The translations under genes were made by a program, and so were the position numbers. The notes under the pieces were generated by a model. The model saw only the letters and a program-made list of their open reading frames with translations. It searched no databases and was not told the DNA's origin. A DNA stretch of 64,000 nt from Elioraea rosea (lineage in GTDB: Bacteria; Pseudomonadota; Alphaproteobacteria; Acetobacterales; Acetobacteraceae), in contig NZ_VFAC01000011.1 in assembly GCF_007644105.1 (NCBI RefSeq), positions 1-64,000 of the forward strand. The letters run 5' to 3'. Positions 8,976 to 18,240 of this stretch are shown here, piece after piece. Positions within the stretch are counted from its first letter, which is position 1, and the number at the start of each line of letters is the position of its first letter.

Positions 8976-11465
8976 GTGCCCGACGCGAAGCTAGTTGAGT
9001 GCACGATGCAGGAAAGCACCCGCCCCGCTCCGCTCCGTGGACGCCGCGTCGTTGAGTTTGCCGGGGTTGGACTTGCTGGCGCGCTTGCGGTCCGTCTGCT
9101 CGCCGAGCAAGGTGCGCAGGTGACCAGGATCGAGTGGCTTGGTCGGGAAGAGGCCGATACGCCGCTTTCGCGATATCTGCACGCTGGCAAGGAGCGCGTT
9201 CACCTCGACCTGAACGATTCGGAGAGGCGTGCTGAAGCCATCCGATTGCTGCGGGTCGCGGATGTCAGCGTCGAGAACTTCCGACCTGGCACGATGGAAC
9301 GCCTTGGGCTCTCTCCCCAGGTCTGCCGCGCCGCGAATCCGGCCCTGATCTATCTGCGCCTTCCCGGGTTCGCGTCGAGCGACGCGACCCATCGCGAGGC
9401 TCCAGGCTGGGAAGGGGCGCTTGGCGCGGCTTGCGGACTCTTCACCGACGTGAACATCCTGCGCCACGTTCTCGGCTTCCCGCCCGTGTTCACTGCTCTG
9501 CCGCATGCCTCCGTCTATGGCGCGGTCCACGGGGCTGTTGCAGTTTGCCTCGCCTTGCTTGCGCGCGAGGGGAGTGGGGCAGGCGACGTGATCGAGGTCC
9601 CACTCGCGGCTGCCGGCGCTTCCGCGATGGGAAGTGCCGCGCTCGGGATCAGCCCGCAGCCAAGGCGCTATGACATCCCGAAGTGGTCACGCATACTTTC
9701 CCGCGTCGTGATGCCGGCGTTGAGGCCGTTGCTTGGCCGTCTGCCCCGTTCACTGCAGCAGCGCATCGCCGCTCGAGCCGATGCGGCTGTCCCGGCGCTG
9801 ATGTCGAACTACCGCTGTGGGGATGGGCGGCTTCTCTACATCTTCGCAGTTGACCATGATCGCATCCCGCGTCTCCTGCTCGAGACACTCGGACTTTGGC
9901 CTCGCCTGCGAGCAGAGGGGCTTGCAGAATTAGATCAATACGAGAAAACAAAAAAACGAAAGCGGAACAATATCGCTGATAGTACGCGGCTCTCGCGCCG
10001 ATGGCAGGGCAGGCTCCGCTCGGCTCTCGCGGCATGCTTTGCGGCGCGCCCAGCCGCCGAGTGGGAGGCTCTGCTGAATGCTTCAGGCATCCCATGCAGC
10101 GTCCAGCGCGAGACCGGCGAATGGCTGCGTCAGCCCGCACTTCGCGAGGCGGGAATCGTGCAAGTCAGCGGGCGAGGGGATCTCGCCCCGGGGCCAGCCG
10201 TCTGGGTTGTCGGGCAGGGGGATCAGCCGATTGAACGCCCAAGCGCCACTGTCAGTCGCGGCAAAGCCGAGGGTCCACGGCTTGCGGGAAGGGTCGTGCT
10301 CGATCTCACGAGCATGGTCGCCGGTCCGGTCTGCGGCAGAACCCTGGCCGAGTACGGCGCGGAGGTGATCAAGATCGACAGTCCACGGCCGCATCACGGG
10401 CCGCGGCTGACCTGCTGGTACGGTGTGGACGTGAACCAGGGCAAGCGCAGCATGCTGCTCGATCTCGCCTCTGCGCCGGGACGCGCGTTGCTCGACCGAC
10501 TTCTGCTCCGTGCCGACATTGTGGTGCACAACTTCTCTGAGCCTGCCTGCGAACGGTTGCGTCTTCGGACGGCAGAGTTGCTTGCCGTCAATCCGCGCCT
10601 GGTGGTAATGCACATCGGAGCCTTCCGCGGGCCGCATCCGGGCCCGTTCGATACACGCAAAGGGTATGACCCGGTCCTCCAGGCCGCCTCCGGCATCATG
10701 GTTCGCTATGGAAGCGAAGCAGCGCCGATCCACCACGGAATCGCTTCCTGCGTCGATTACCTGACGGGCTACCTCGCCGCACTGGGTACGGCCCTTGCGC
10801 TCCTGCAACGCACGAGAGGCGACGGCAGCGGCTGTGAGGCGGCCACGAGCCTCGCCCAGGCGGCGCAGCTCATTCAGTTGCCATTCTGTGTCGCTGACGA
10901 GCACGGGTTAGCGGAGCAGGGCGTGTCAGGCCAATGGGCCTGGGGCTCGCATCCGTTGAGCCGGCTCTACCGTGCCCGCGATGGCTGGATCTTTCTCGCC
11001 GCCCCGCCCGCGGCGCGCGAACGCATCTCAGCCACGCTCGGCCTCGCAGGATCGGCGCTGGCGGACGGGGCGCTCGCCCAGGCGCTCGCGCGCGCGATCA
11101 GATCGCGCGGACGTGCGGAGCTCGCCGGAGCACTGCGTGACCGCGACGTCGCGATCGTCGCGGTCGAGCCGCTAGACCGGCTTCCCACCATCCGCGCAGA
11201 GCGGCCAGGCACGCCGATCCGGCGCGGCCCCACCGTCTATTCGATCCTGCGCCGCGGGCCAGGCGGTCAGCAGATCCGAACTGTCGCACCAACCTACGCA
11301 TGGTCGGAGGCATCCCCACTGGTGACTCTCGCGCCGGCGCCACGTCTCGGCGCCGACACGCGCGCCGTGCTCGGCGAGCTCGGGCTTGCGCCGGACGAGA
11401 TCGAAGCGCTCCGTCGCGCACGCGTCGTCTCCGAGGCGGTATCGGCGCAGCTGCTGCCCGATTAG
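8976..11465 (+). CDS. Tandem (two-domain) class III CoA-transferase
   Basis: The 829-residue protein contains two CaiB/BaiF-type family III CoA-transferase modules in tandem, roughly residues 10-400 and 430-829. These enzymes move CoA between carboxylic acids through an aspartyl-CoA intermediate. In the second module the expected Asp is present in VDYLTGY (Asp594). In the first module the equivalent place reads VYGAVHGA with Tyr181, so the N-terminal half is probably non-catalytic. GTG at 8976 and ATG at 9006 are alternative starts. An AT-rich, Lys-rich segment at residues 318-338 is out of character with the gene. Its stop overlaps the stop of the convergent acyl-CoA ligase fusion by four bases. 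The acid substrates are unknown. Confidence 0.87.
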   Translation: MPDAKLVECTMQESTRPAPLRGRRVVEFAGVGLAGALAVRLLAEQGAQVTRIEWLGREEADTPLSRYLHAGKERVHLDLNDSERRAEAIRLLRVADVSVENFRPGTMERLGLSPQVCRAANPALIYLRLPGFASSDATHREAPGWEGALGAACGLFTDVNILRHVLGFPPVFTALPHASVYGAVHGAVAVCLALLAREGSGAGDVIEVPLAAAGASAMGSAALGISPQPRRYDIPKWSRILSRVVMPALRPLLGRLPRSLQQRIAARADAAVPALMSNYRCGDGRLLYIFAVDHDRIPRLLLETLGLWPRLRAEGLAELDQYEKTKKRKRNNIADSTRLSRRWQGRLRSALAACFAARPAAEWEALLNASGIPCSVQRETGEWLRQPALREAGIVQVSGRGDLAPGPAVWVVGQGDQPIERPSATVSRGKAEGPRLAGRVVLDLTSMVAGPVCGRTLAEYGAEVIKIDSPRPHHGPRLTCWYGVDVNQGKRSMLLDLASAPGRALLDRLLLRADIVVHNFSEPACERLRLRTAELLAVNPRLVVMHIGAFRGPHPGPFDTRKGYDPVLQAASGIMVRYGSEAAPIHHGIASCVDYLTGYLAALGTALALLQRTRGDGSGCEAATSLAQAAQLIQLPFCVADEHGLAEQGVSGQWAWGSHPLSRLYRARDGWIFLAAPPAARERISATLGLAGSALADGALAQALARAIRSRGRAELAGALRDRDVAIVAVEPLDRLPTIRAERPGTPIRRGPTVYSILRRGPGGQQIRTVAPTYAWSEASPLVTLAPAPRLGADTRAVLGELGLAPDEIEALRRARVVSEAVSAQLLPD

Positions 11466-14140
11466 CGCGAGGGCGGGTCCACCACCTCGACCAGGAACCC
11501 GGAGTTCTCGGCGAGGTGTCGGACCCGCTCGCGCAGCGCCGCAGCGACCCGCTCGTCCTCGCTGCCCTGGCCCCATTCCGCGAGCAGATCCGCCGCATGG
11601 GCCGAAGGGCCGAACACGACCGTGATGCGTCGAAGCCGCGGGATGCGCCGTCCGCGAGGCAGCGCCTCGAAGGCTCCGGCGATGAACACGGGAACAGCTG
11701 GCGCGCCGCTTCGCAACAGAAGCTGGCCGATGCCGGGGAGGAAGCGCTGAAGCCGACCATCGGGCGAGCGCCAGCCTTCCGGAAACCACACCTGCGCCTG
11801 GTCCGCGGCAAGGACGCGCTCGGCCGTGTCCACGGCCGACGAAGGGTGTCTTTCATCGACCGGGAAGAGATGTACCGCACGGCAGAAGAGCCGGCTCGCC
11901 CTGTTGGAGAAGAGGCGCACGATGTCACCGGCCCAATAGAGCCGCCGCAGGCGCGAAGGCCGGAGAGCGGCCGCAATGGCCAGCGGATCGAGGTCACTGA
12001 CGTGATTGGGCGTCAGCACGCAGGCACCCTGCATCGGCACATGCTCGAGCCCGACGACCTTGAGCCGGAACAAGCCGCGCATCGCAGCGAGGTTCAGCCC
12101 ATAGAGGAAAAGGCCGGTAGCTGTGAGCAGGACTCCTCTCGGCGCGAGCCAGCGGTCGATATCCGTCGCGATGGCAGGCGGCCGCCGCAGCGTTACGCCG
12201 GTGCTCCGCCGCATCACCGCAAGGCGTAGGAGATCGCGCACGCTGACGATTCCCGCGATCTCGCCTTCATTCAACGTCACGCCGAAACGTTCCTGTAGCG
12301 CGACCGTCAGCTCCATCCACGCAAAGGAATCGAATGTCAGGTCAAGGCCGGGGTTCATGTCGAGATCCAGCTCCCGTCCAGGCTGGCGTTGCTGCAGCAG
12401 TGACCAGATGGCCGCGGCTGTCGGGTCGGCCAGGAGTGTTATATCCTCCGGCATCGGCGGACGCGGCGCGCGCGCGGGATGCCCTGCCAGTGCCCTTGCG
12501 TAGAGTTCACGCAGCAGAAAGCGGCGGTACTTGCCAAGGCGTGTGCGGGGCAGCGGCTCGTCCGTCAGCGCGAAGCCGGAAAGCCGCTCGTGGGACCGTA
12601 GGCTCTGCGCTCGCTCGGCCAGCACCACGCGGATGCCATCGCGCAGATTGGTCGCCCCCATCTCGCGAAGCTTCACGTGGTCCGGGCGCACAAGTGCGAC
12701 GAGCGCGCCGTCCTGTTCGAGCACCGCGATCTCCTGGATCTGCGGTGCCGTGCCATAGACCCGCTCGAGTTCCTCCGGGCTGACCTTCTTGCCCCCGCCG
12801 AGGACGAGAACCTCTTTCGCGCGGCCCGTGACGAAGAGATATCCATCGCTGTCGAGATAGCCGAGATCTCCGGTGCGGAACCACCTGTCCTCCGTGAAGG
12901 AAGCGCGCGTCGCCTCCGGGTTACCGACATAGCTTTCGGTGACCGAGGGGCCGTGGAGCTGGATCTCGCCGACGCCGCCTGCATCCGGCTCCGCGATGCG
13001 CACGCGTCCTTCGCCGAAAGGAAGCCCGGCGCTGCCCGTCTTGCGGCGTTCGGGCCTGTTGCCCGTGAAGATCGATGCCGTCTCGGCAAGCCCGTAGCCG
13101 GAGAGCACCATCCAGCCGAGTGCCTCGAGCCGTTCCTCGGTGCTCCGCTCCAGTTTCGCGCCGCCGGACACGAGCAGGCGCAGCGAGGGGGCCACGGATC
13201 GGCGAACCGCGCCGAACAAGGCGCGGCCCAGCGAAAGCCCGGTGCGCTGTCGTAGAGCCGCGCTCGCCGCGAGCGCGCCGCGTGCGATCACGCGCAGCAG
13301 CCAGGGCTGCGCCTCGAGCCTGGATTCGATAGCAGTGGCAATGGCATCGTAAAGTCGCGGCACGCCCACCATCACGGTTGCATCGCCATCCCGCGCCGCG
13401 CGCATGATCGTCGGGCCGGTGGGCCCCGTAGGCAACACCAGCGCGCTGCCGGCGGTGAGTGTGGTCAGCATGCCAACCACCAGTGGATAGGCGTGGTGAA
13501 GCGGCAGTGGCAGAAGAACGCGGTCGGTCGGACCGATCAGCCCGAGCCCTGTGAGGGCGTCGACATTGCTGCCGATGTTGTCGTGGGTGAGGATGAAGGT
13601 CTTGGGGGTGCCGGTGGTTCCCGATGTCGCGAGCAGGGCAGCGGGATGTTCGGGGGCAGGCTTCTCTAGGGTGACGGGCGCTTCGCCGAGTAGGTCCTCC
13701 CAGTGCTGGAATTCCCTTGCGACTCCCACGCGGGGATCGAGAAGCAGGGGCTGCAGCCCTGCCTGACGAAGCGCGGCCATCCCAGTGTCGAGATGTGCGC
13801 GGGTTGTAAACAGCAGGGTTGCGCCACTTCCCTGCAGGGGCTGGATCGCGTGCGCTGTCTCGATCAGATCGTCGAACGGCACAAGCATGCCGCCTGCTGC
13901 TAGGATGCCGAGGGATGCGGTAACCCAGGCAGTCCCGTTTGGCGCATGGAGCCCGACCGGTGTGCCGCGCCGAACGCCGTAGCGCGATCGCAACGTGGCG
14001 GCGAGGGCTCGGACATTGGCCGCGAGCGTCGCGCCATCCAATGAGCGGGGAGCGCCCTCGCCGGCGACAATGACGGACGGGTTCGTGCCACGTGCCGCCA
14101 GTGCATCGAGCAGGGCGATGACGTTCCAACGCGCTGTCAT
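11462..14140 (-). CDS. Acyl-CoA/ACP ligase, carrier domain and PlsC acyltransferase fusion
   Basis: This 892-residue protein joins three functions. Residues 1-540 are an AMP-dependent ligase with TSGTTGTPKT (phosphate loop), YGLAETA, RTGDLGYLDSDGYLFVTGR and a C-terminal GKYRR catalytic lysine region. Residues about 590-660 resemble an acyl carrier domain with the attachment serine in LTFDSFAWMEL. Residues about 690-892 are a PlsC-type acyltransferase with NHVSDLD (HX4D) and FPEGWRS. One chain can therefore activate a fatty acid, hold it and transfer it to a glycerol-type or lyso-lipid acceptor, much like bacterial Aas-type fusions but with an extra carrier domain. It is the last gene of a three-gene operon, overlapping the upstream gene by four bases. 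Confidence 0.88.
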   Translation of the reverse strand: MTARWNVIALLDALAARGTNPSVIVAGEGAPRSLDGATLAANVRALAATLRSRYGVRRGTPVGLHAPNGTAWVTASLGILAAGGMLVPFDDLIETAHAIQPLQGSGATLLFTTRAHLDTGMAALRQAGLQPLLLDPRVGVAREFQHWEDLLGEAPVTLEKPAPEHPAALLATSGTTGTPKTFILTHDNIGSNVDALTGLGLIGPTDRVLLPLPLHHAYPLVVGMLTTLTAGSALVLPTGPTGPTIMRAARDGDATVMVGVPRLYDAIATAIESRLEAQPWLLRVIARGALAASAALRQRTGLSLGRALFGAVRRSVAPSLRLLVSGGAKLERSTEERLEALGWMVLSGYGLAETASIFTGNRPERRKTGSAGLPFGEGRVRIAEPDAGGVGEIQLHGPSVTESYVGNPEATRASFTEDRWFRTGDLGYLDSDGYLFVTGRAKEVLVLGGGKKVSPEELERVYGTAPQIQEIAVLEQDGALVALVRPDHVKLREMGATNLRDGIRVVLAERAQSLRSHERLSGFALTDEPLPRTRLGKYRRFLLRELYARALAGHPARAPRPPMPEDITLLADPTAAAIWSLLQQRQPGRELDLDMNPGLDLTFDSFAWMELTVALQERFGVTLNEGEIAGIVSVRDLLRLAVMRRSTGVTLRRPPAIATDIDRWLAPRGVLLTATGLFLYGLNLAAMRGLFRLKVVGLEHVPMQGACVLTPNHVSDLDPLAIAAALRPSRLRRLYWAGDIVRLFSNRASRLFCRAVHLFPVDERHPSSAVDTAERVLAADQAQVWFPEGWRSPDGRLQRFLPGIGQLLLRSGAPAVPVFIAGAFEALPRGRRIPRLRRITVVFGPSAHAADLLAEWGQGSEDERVAAALRERVRHLAENSGFLVEVVDPPSR

Positions 14141-15564
14141 GCGGGGCAGCCAGGCTGTGGTGATGCACCGCGCCGGCGGGCGACGACGCTGAGCTTGCCC
14201 ATTCTTTGCGTACTGCGTGCGAGCCCGTCGAGAAACTCCAGGGTGATCGGCGGGGGCACGGCCCCGTGACTTGCGATATCGGAGCCGAGCCGTGCCGGCA
14301 GGGCCTGGCCGATCTTCCGCCTGTCCTCGGCATCCGGCACGACCAGACGAAGGCGAATGCCGCTTGCGTCATGCTCGACAGCGTACTCGCGCACGCCGAG
14401 GAAGGCCTCCACCGCCAAACTCACCAGCATGGGAGTGACGGAAACCTCGCCCCGCTGCCCGTCAGCGCGCGGCAGGTGCAGCAGATCCTCTGCTCGCCCG
14501 CCCATCGCAGCGATCAGCCCGAACGGGCGGCCGCAGGCACAGAGCGCAGGCGCCCTGGCGAGCATGTCGGTCACCTCGTAGCGGATCAGCGGTTGGATCC
14601 GGTTGTAGAGGTTCGTCAGCAGATAGCGCGTCCCGAGGGTGCCGTCAGGAACCGGCCTGTATTCGTCGTCGACGACCTCGATCATGGCCGTATCCTCGAA
14701 CAGGTGAAGCCCCGCATGCCGCGTGCAGTCCGCACCGACATGCGGTTCCTCGGTCAGGCCATAGTGATTGAACGCCTCGATGCCCCAGGCCTGCTCGATC
14801 AGGCGAGCCATCTCGGGCGTCAGCAACTCGCTGTGCGTCGCGACCACGCGCGGCGAAATCGAAAGACGCCCCGCAAGTTGTTCGCGCGCGATCAGGGCAG
14901 CAACCGAAGGATAGGGCAGGATCACGTCCGGCTGGAATTCGGCGAGGCTCGACACGAGATGCTCGATGGGGTCCGTCGCGAGAAGGTGGCGGATTTGGAA
15001 CAACCCGATGTCCCCACTCATCGGGATCCGGCTTGTTACGTGCATGGGGTTGTCCGCGCCGATAGAGCATATGCGTACGCGGTTGGGCCACCGTGGGGCG
15101 ATGCCGGCGAAGTGCTGCCAGCGCAGCGTGTTGGCGAGCACGGTTCGCCAGGCCGCTCGATCATAAACGAAGATGCCGCGGAGGCCTGAGGTGCCGGCCG
15201 TCGCAACCACGCGGTATTCGCCGAACAGGAGCGAGTCACCCGTCGCACCGGCGAGATGGCGGTCGAGCATGTCGCGCGAGAGGCGCTGGTCAGTCACCAC
15301 GGCTTCGAGATTGTCCATCAGAAGCCGCTTGTTAGTGACCGGGAGCTGGGATGGTTCCGGCCCGTCGGCGATCTCGATGCCGCGATAGTGCGTCCGGTAG
15401 AACGGGGAGGCATGCGCCGCATGCCGCACGATCACCTTGAATGCATCGCGCTGGTGGGCAAGCAGCTGTTCTCGGGTCCATCCGTCGCGCGCCTTGAACC
15501 GTCGCGACAGGAAATACGCCGCTGCCAGATCGACGGCCTGGCCAAACGCATGCTGAAGCGTCAC
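14137..15564 (-). CDS. PaaK-like phenylacetate-CoA ligase family protein
   Basis: The 475-residue protein resembles the phenylacetate-CoA ligase branch of adenylate-forming enzymes. It has an N-terminal helical region (FYRTHYRG), the ATP loop TAGTSGLRG near residue 125, NHYGLTEEPHVG in the centre, and a C-terminal lid with RYEVTDM. PaaK-like proteins outside the paa operon often activate aryl or fatty acids, or act in lipid or polysaccharide tailoring. It is flanked by four-base overlaps with the M20 gene and the acyl ligase fusion, so the three are translated together. Thus two separate carboxylate-activating enzymes lie in one operon. The substrate is unknown. Confidence 0.82.
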   Translation of the reverse strand: MTLQHAFGQAVDLAAAYFLSRRFKARDGWTREQLLAHQRDAFKVIVRHAAHASPFYRTHYRGIEIADGPEPSQLPVTNKRLLMDNLEAVVTDQRLSRDMLDRHLAGATGDSLLFGEYRVVATAGTSGLRGIFVYDRAAWRTVLANTLRWQHFAGIAPRWPNRVRICSIGADNPMHVTSRIPMSGDIGLFQIRHLLATDPIEHLVSSLAEFQPDVILPYPSVAALIAREQLAGRLSISPRVVATHSELLTPEMARLIEQAWGIEAFNHYGLTEEPHVGADCTRHAGLHLFEDTAMIEVVDDEYRPVPDGTLGTRYLLTNLYNRIQPLIRYEVTDMLARAPALCACGRPFGLIAAMGGRAEDLLHLPRADGQRGEVSVTPMLVSLAVEAFLGVREYAVEHDASGIRLRLVVPDAEDRRKIGQALPARLGSDIASHGAVPPPITLEFLDGLARSTQRMGKLSVVARRRGASPQPGCPA

Positions 15565-16922
15565 GCGAGCCTCCCTGCACTGGGCGGGGGATCGTCCACC
15601 GCGTCGATAGCGCTGATGATGCTGCGGTAGCCGGCCACAAGCGCACGATAGGCCGCGACACAGATACGCTCGTTCGCGGCGTGGATCCCAGCAAGGTCGG
15701 CCGCAGGGACATGGAGTGGAACGAGGCGATACTGCACCACCGCAAGATCAGCGAAGAACTTCGAATCCCCATCGTTCGGCGAGAGGTATGGCGCAATCAC
15801 CGTCTCGGGTGACAGCGCGCGGACGGCACCGGCGAGCGCCTCGAAGATCGGGCCGTCGGCGCGGCTCGTCGGGGACGGTTCGATCCGCTCAAGCACTTCG
15901 AGCGTGATGCCGAAGCGTTTCCCCACCTCAGCGTCGATGCGGCGGAGGACCTCGTCACTGTCGTCACCCGGGCGCAGGCGGATATCGAGTACCGCGCTTG
16001 CGGTGCGCGGAACGACATTGTTGGCCACGCCTGCCTCGAGACGGGTAACGGCGATCGTGCTCTGCATCAATGGGGCGAGATCGGTGCCGTGCAGGAGTCG
16101 CGCCGTCCGTCGACCGAGCCTTGCAGCCAGGCGGTAGGTCCAGCGCCAGGGAAGCGAAGCGGCTTCGGCAAGGGCGAGCAGCATCTGCCGCGGCGCCCCG
16201 TCTACAGGGCCTGGCAGGGCACGTCGCGCCAGCCGGTCGAGCGCCCGGATGAGGCGCGGCACGGCCGGGGAGCGCTCAGGGAGGCCGCCATGGCCGCCGC
16301 TTGCGATTGCGCTCAGCCGAACGAGCAGTTCGCCACGCTGGGCAACGCCGATCAGCGAGACAGGGCGAGCAATACCTGGGAACGCGCCGGTGACAATGAA
16401 ACCGCCCTCATCCAGCGTGAGGGCGAGGCGCTCCTGGCGCATGCGGAGAGCTTCGGCGATGTGCGCTGCACCTTCGCGGCCGCCGATCTCCTCGTCTGCA
16501 CCAAGGCAGATCAGGAGTGTTCGTTGCGGAACAGTGCCATCGGCGAGCAGATCCTCGATCGCCTGCATCACGCCAATGAGGGAGGATTTCATGTCGAGGG
16601 CACCCCGCCCCCAGACATACCCCTCGGCGATGACACCGCCGAACGGCGGATGCGCCCATTGCGAGAGGCTCTCGGGTTCGACGCCGACGACATCCTGGTG
16701 TGCGAGAATCGCCCAGGGGAGCAGGTATGAATTGGTGCCCTGCCACCGATAGAGGAGCGCTGACCCGGGCCCGACACGTTCGCGCGCGAGCGTTCGGTGC
16801 AGCCGCGGGAAAGCGGCCTGGATCAACTGATGGAGCGCGTCGAACGCCGGTGCGCTGTCTGCGCCTCTCGCGCCGACGGTTTCGCAGGCCAACGCCTTCG
16901 CCAGCACCTGCTCTGGTGTCAT
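15561..16922 (-). CDS. M20 family amidohydrolase, PM20D1-like
   Basis: The 453-residue protein shows a full M20 dinuclear metal site: AHQDV (HxD), GRGALDMK (bridging Asp), GADEEIGG (catalytic and ligand Glu), LDEGG, and a C-terminal IHAANERI whose His fits the last ligand. The DEGG and IHxxNERI forms resemble carboxypeptidase S / PM20D1-type members, some of which hydrolyse or form N-acyl amino acids. I chose ATG 16922; an in-frame GTG at 16967 is an alternative. It heads an operon with a PaaK-like ligase and an acyl ligase/acyltransferase fusion, which suggests turnover of acylated amines or amino acids. That is inference. Confidence 0.85.
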   Translation of the reverse strand: MTPEQVLAKALACETVGARGADSAPAFDALHQLIQAAFPRLHRTLARERVGPGSALLYRWQGTNSYLLPWAILAHQDVVGVEPESLSQWAHPPFGGVIAEGYVWGRGALDMKSSLIGVMQAIEDLLADGTVPQRTLLICLGADEEIGGREGAAHIAEALRMRQERLALTLDEGGFIVTGAFPGIARPVSLIGVAQRGELLVRLSAIASGGHGGLPERSPAVPRLIRALDRLARRALPGPVDGAPRQMLLALAEAASLPWRWTYRLAARLGRRTARLLHGTDLAPLMQSTIAVTRLEAGVANNVVPRTASAVLDIRLRPGDDSDEVLRRIDAEVGKRFGITLEVLERIEPSPTSRADGPIFEALAGAVRALSPETVIAPYLSPNDGDSKFFADLAVVQYRLVPLHVPAADLAGIHAANERICVAAYRALVAGYRSIISAIDAVDDPPPSAGRLA

Positions 16923-17039
16923 CGTCACTGTCGTCTCAGCGATGGACGGGCTGATGGCCCGGTACACACGGCGTGCCGCATGGCTTCCGTTTCAGCGCGT
17001 CGCCCATAACTGTCGGCATCGGAGCTTGCGTCTCGAGAG

Positions 17040-17231
17040 CGTCGACGATGGGCACGCGGAAAAGGACTTCGGGTGTGGGCCGCCGAGTACGGTGAGCACA
17101 CCCCTGCGTCGATTGAGCCGCGCAATCCCATTGGCAAGGGCGGAGGACTCCGTCCAGCTCGAGATGAAGACGACATCAAGATCATCGGGCAAGATCGCAT
17201 CCGCCGCTGCCTGGCCGTAGTTAGGTCGCAT
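17040..17231 (-). pseudogene. Fragment of a B12-binding radical SAM protein
   Basis: About 50 codons read RPNYGQAA, DDLDVVFIS and GVLTVLGGPHPKSF, the typical N-terminal cobalamin-binding domain of B12-dependent radical SAM enzymes. After GGPHPKSF the likeness continues only by switching frame, and no radical SAM CxxxCxxC motif follows. It is therefore a small leftover of a gene destroyed by rearrangement next to IS remnants. Confidence 0.65.
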
Positions 17232-17404
17232 AGGTCACGTTGTGCCTGAGACCGCGAACGAAACCTACGTTTCCGCGGTTCAATCTGGGCGTTTCGCCGG
17301 GGCCGATTGGTGATCTGCATCAATGCTGAACACTTCAAGCTGTCGACAGTCGTGCAGCCCGAGCCGATTAGTTCCTTTTTAGTTCGGTAGAGATTTGTTC
17401 GGGC

Positions 17405-17490
17405 CTCAGCTTCCTGGACACCCGCCGATCCTGGATCCTGATGGCAATCGACGAGTTCACCCGGGAGTGCTTGGCCTCGTTGTACCCAGA
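17405..17490 (+). pseudogene. IS3-type transposase (OrfB) fragment
   Basis: One frame reads DTRRSWILMAIDEFTREC, the segment around the second catalytic Asp of IS3-family DDE transposases (I-D-E/D-F-T-R-E-C-L). No start, no other catalytic residues and no terminal repeats are recognisable, so this is only a scar of an insertion sequence. Confidence 0.7.
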
Positions 17491-17689
17491 CCGCCATCGA
17501 GCCCACAGGCCGCGAAGGAGTTCGACGTCATAGCCGCCATCCGCGCCCGGCGACGGTTGGTGCTGCCTGACAACAACACAAAGCTGACCTCGGGAACGTC
17601 CAGCAAGTGTCCAAGGACTGGAGGAGCAGTCGCATTACGGACTTGCATCAGGGACGTCTGGCAGACGTTTCTGTGTAAACAATGCGGTG

Positions 17690-17872
17690 CGCGTTGGTGG
17701 CGAAATCTCCCCACCCCAAAAGGTCCGGAGAGTTTTTCGCCTCCGCGGAGAGAAACGGGCGGCCGTTGCGCCAGCGCACCATCGAGGTGACGCTGGAAAG
17801 GTCCAAGAACCTGCGGTTCCTGGCGACCGGCTACGTCGACGAACTGGGTTCTGTGAGGTGACTGGAGCAGGA
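17690..17872 (+). repeat. Dispersed repeat, copy A (partner at 45183-45360)
   Basis: This stretch aligns by eye with 45183-45360 over its whole length. Shared blocks include CCTCCGCGGAG, AAACGGGCGGCCGTT and GTGAGGTGACTGGAGCAG. No domain is recognised. The two copies sit beside other mobile-element scars and are probably pieces of the same degraded element. Confidence 0.65.
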
Positions 17873-18240
17873 AAGGGCACGTTGGAAGGAGGCTCTCCGA
17901 GGTCCGGTCTGAGTATCACCGATGAGCGCTGTGGCCGAGCAAGGGAGCGCGCATGGCGACATGGATAATGGCCACGGCTGGGCGCCAGTTGCAGTTCCGG
18001 TCGAGACGATGCGATCGGATCGGCATTGCGACGCCGCTGGCTCAAGCGCTCGTTGACGGGCGCGTTGTCATCCTCCGCGGCTCATTCGCATCGGATCTGA
18101 GACTGCACTTGGGACGCCTCGTCCAGCTTGATCACTGAAGTCCGTATTGACTCTGCGCGACAAGATTAGTCGCGCTGAACGCCGAATTATACACGAGGAC
18201 GCGGATGCCGTTTCCAGCCAAGGGAGCCTCGTGACTCGAG
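17873..18240. other. Gap with no recognised gene
   Basis: Nothing beyond the end of the repeat is supported here. The stretch lies between the IS remnants and the 3' end of a broken transporter gene, and the short open frames have no ribosome binding site or domain. Confidence 0.4.

Noticed and set aside
9950-9956. A7 run as a programmed slippage site
   Set aside because: The zero frame continues through the whole second domain, and no short alternative product of interest results. A mutation or insertion is simpler.
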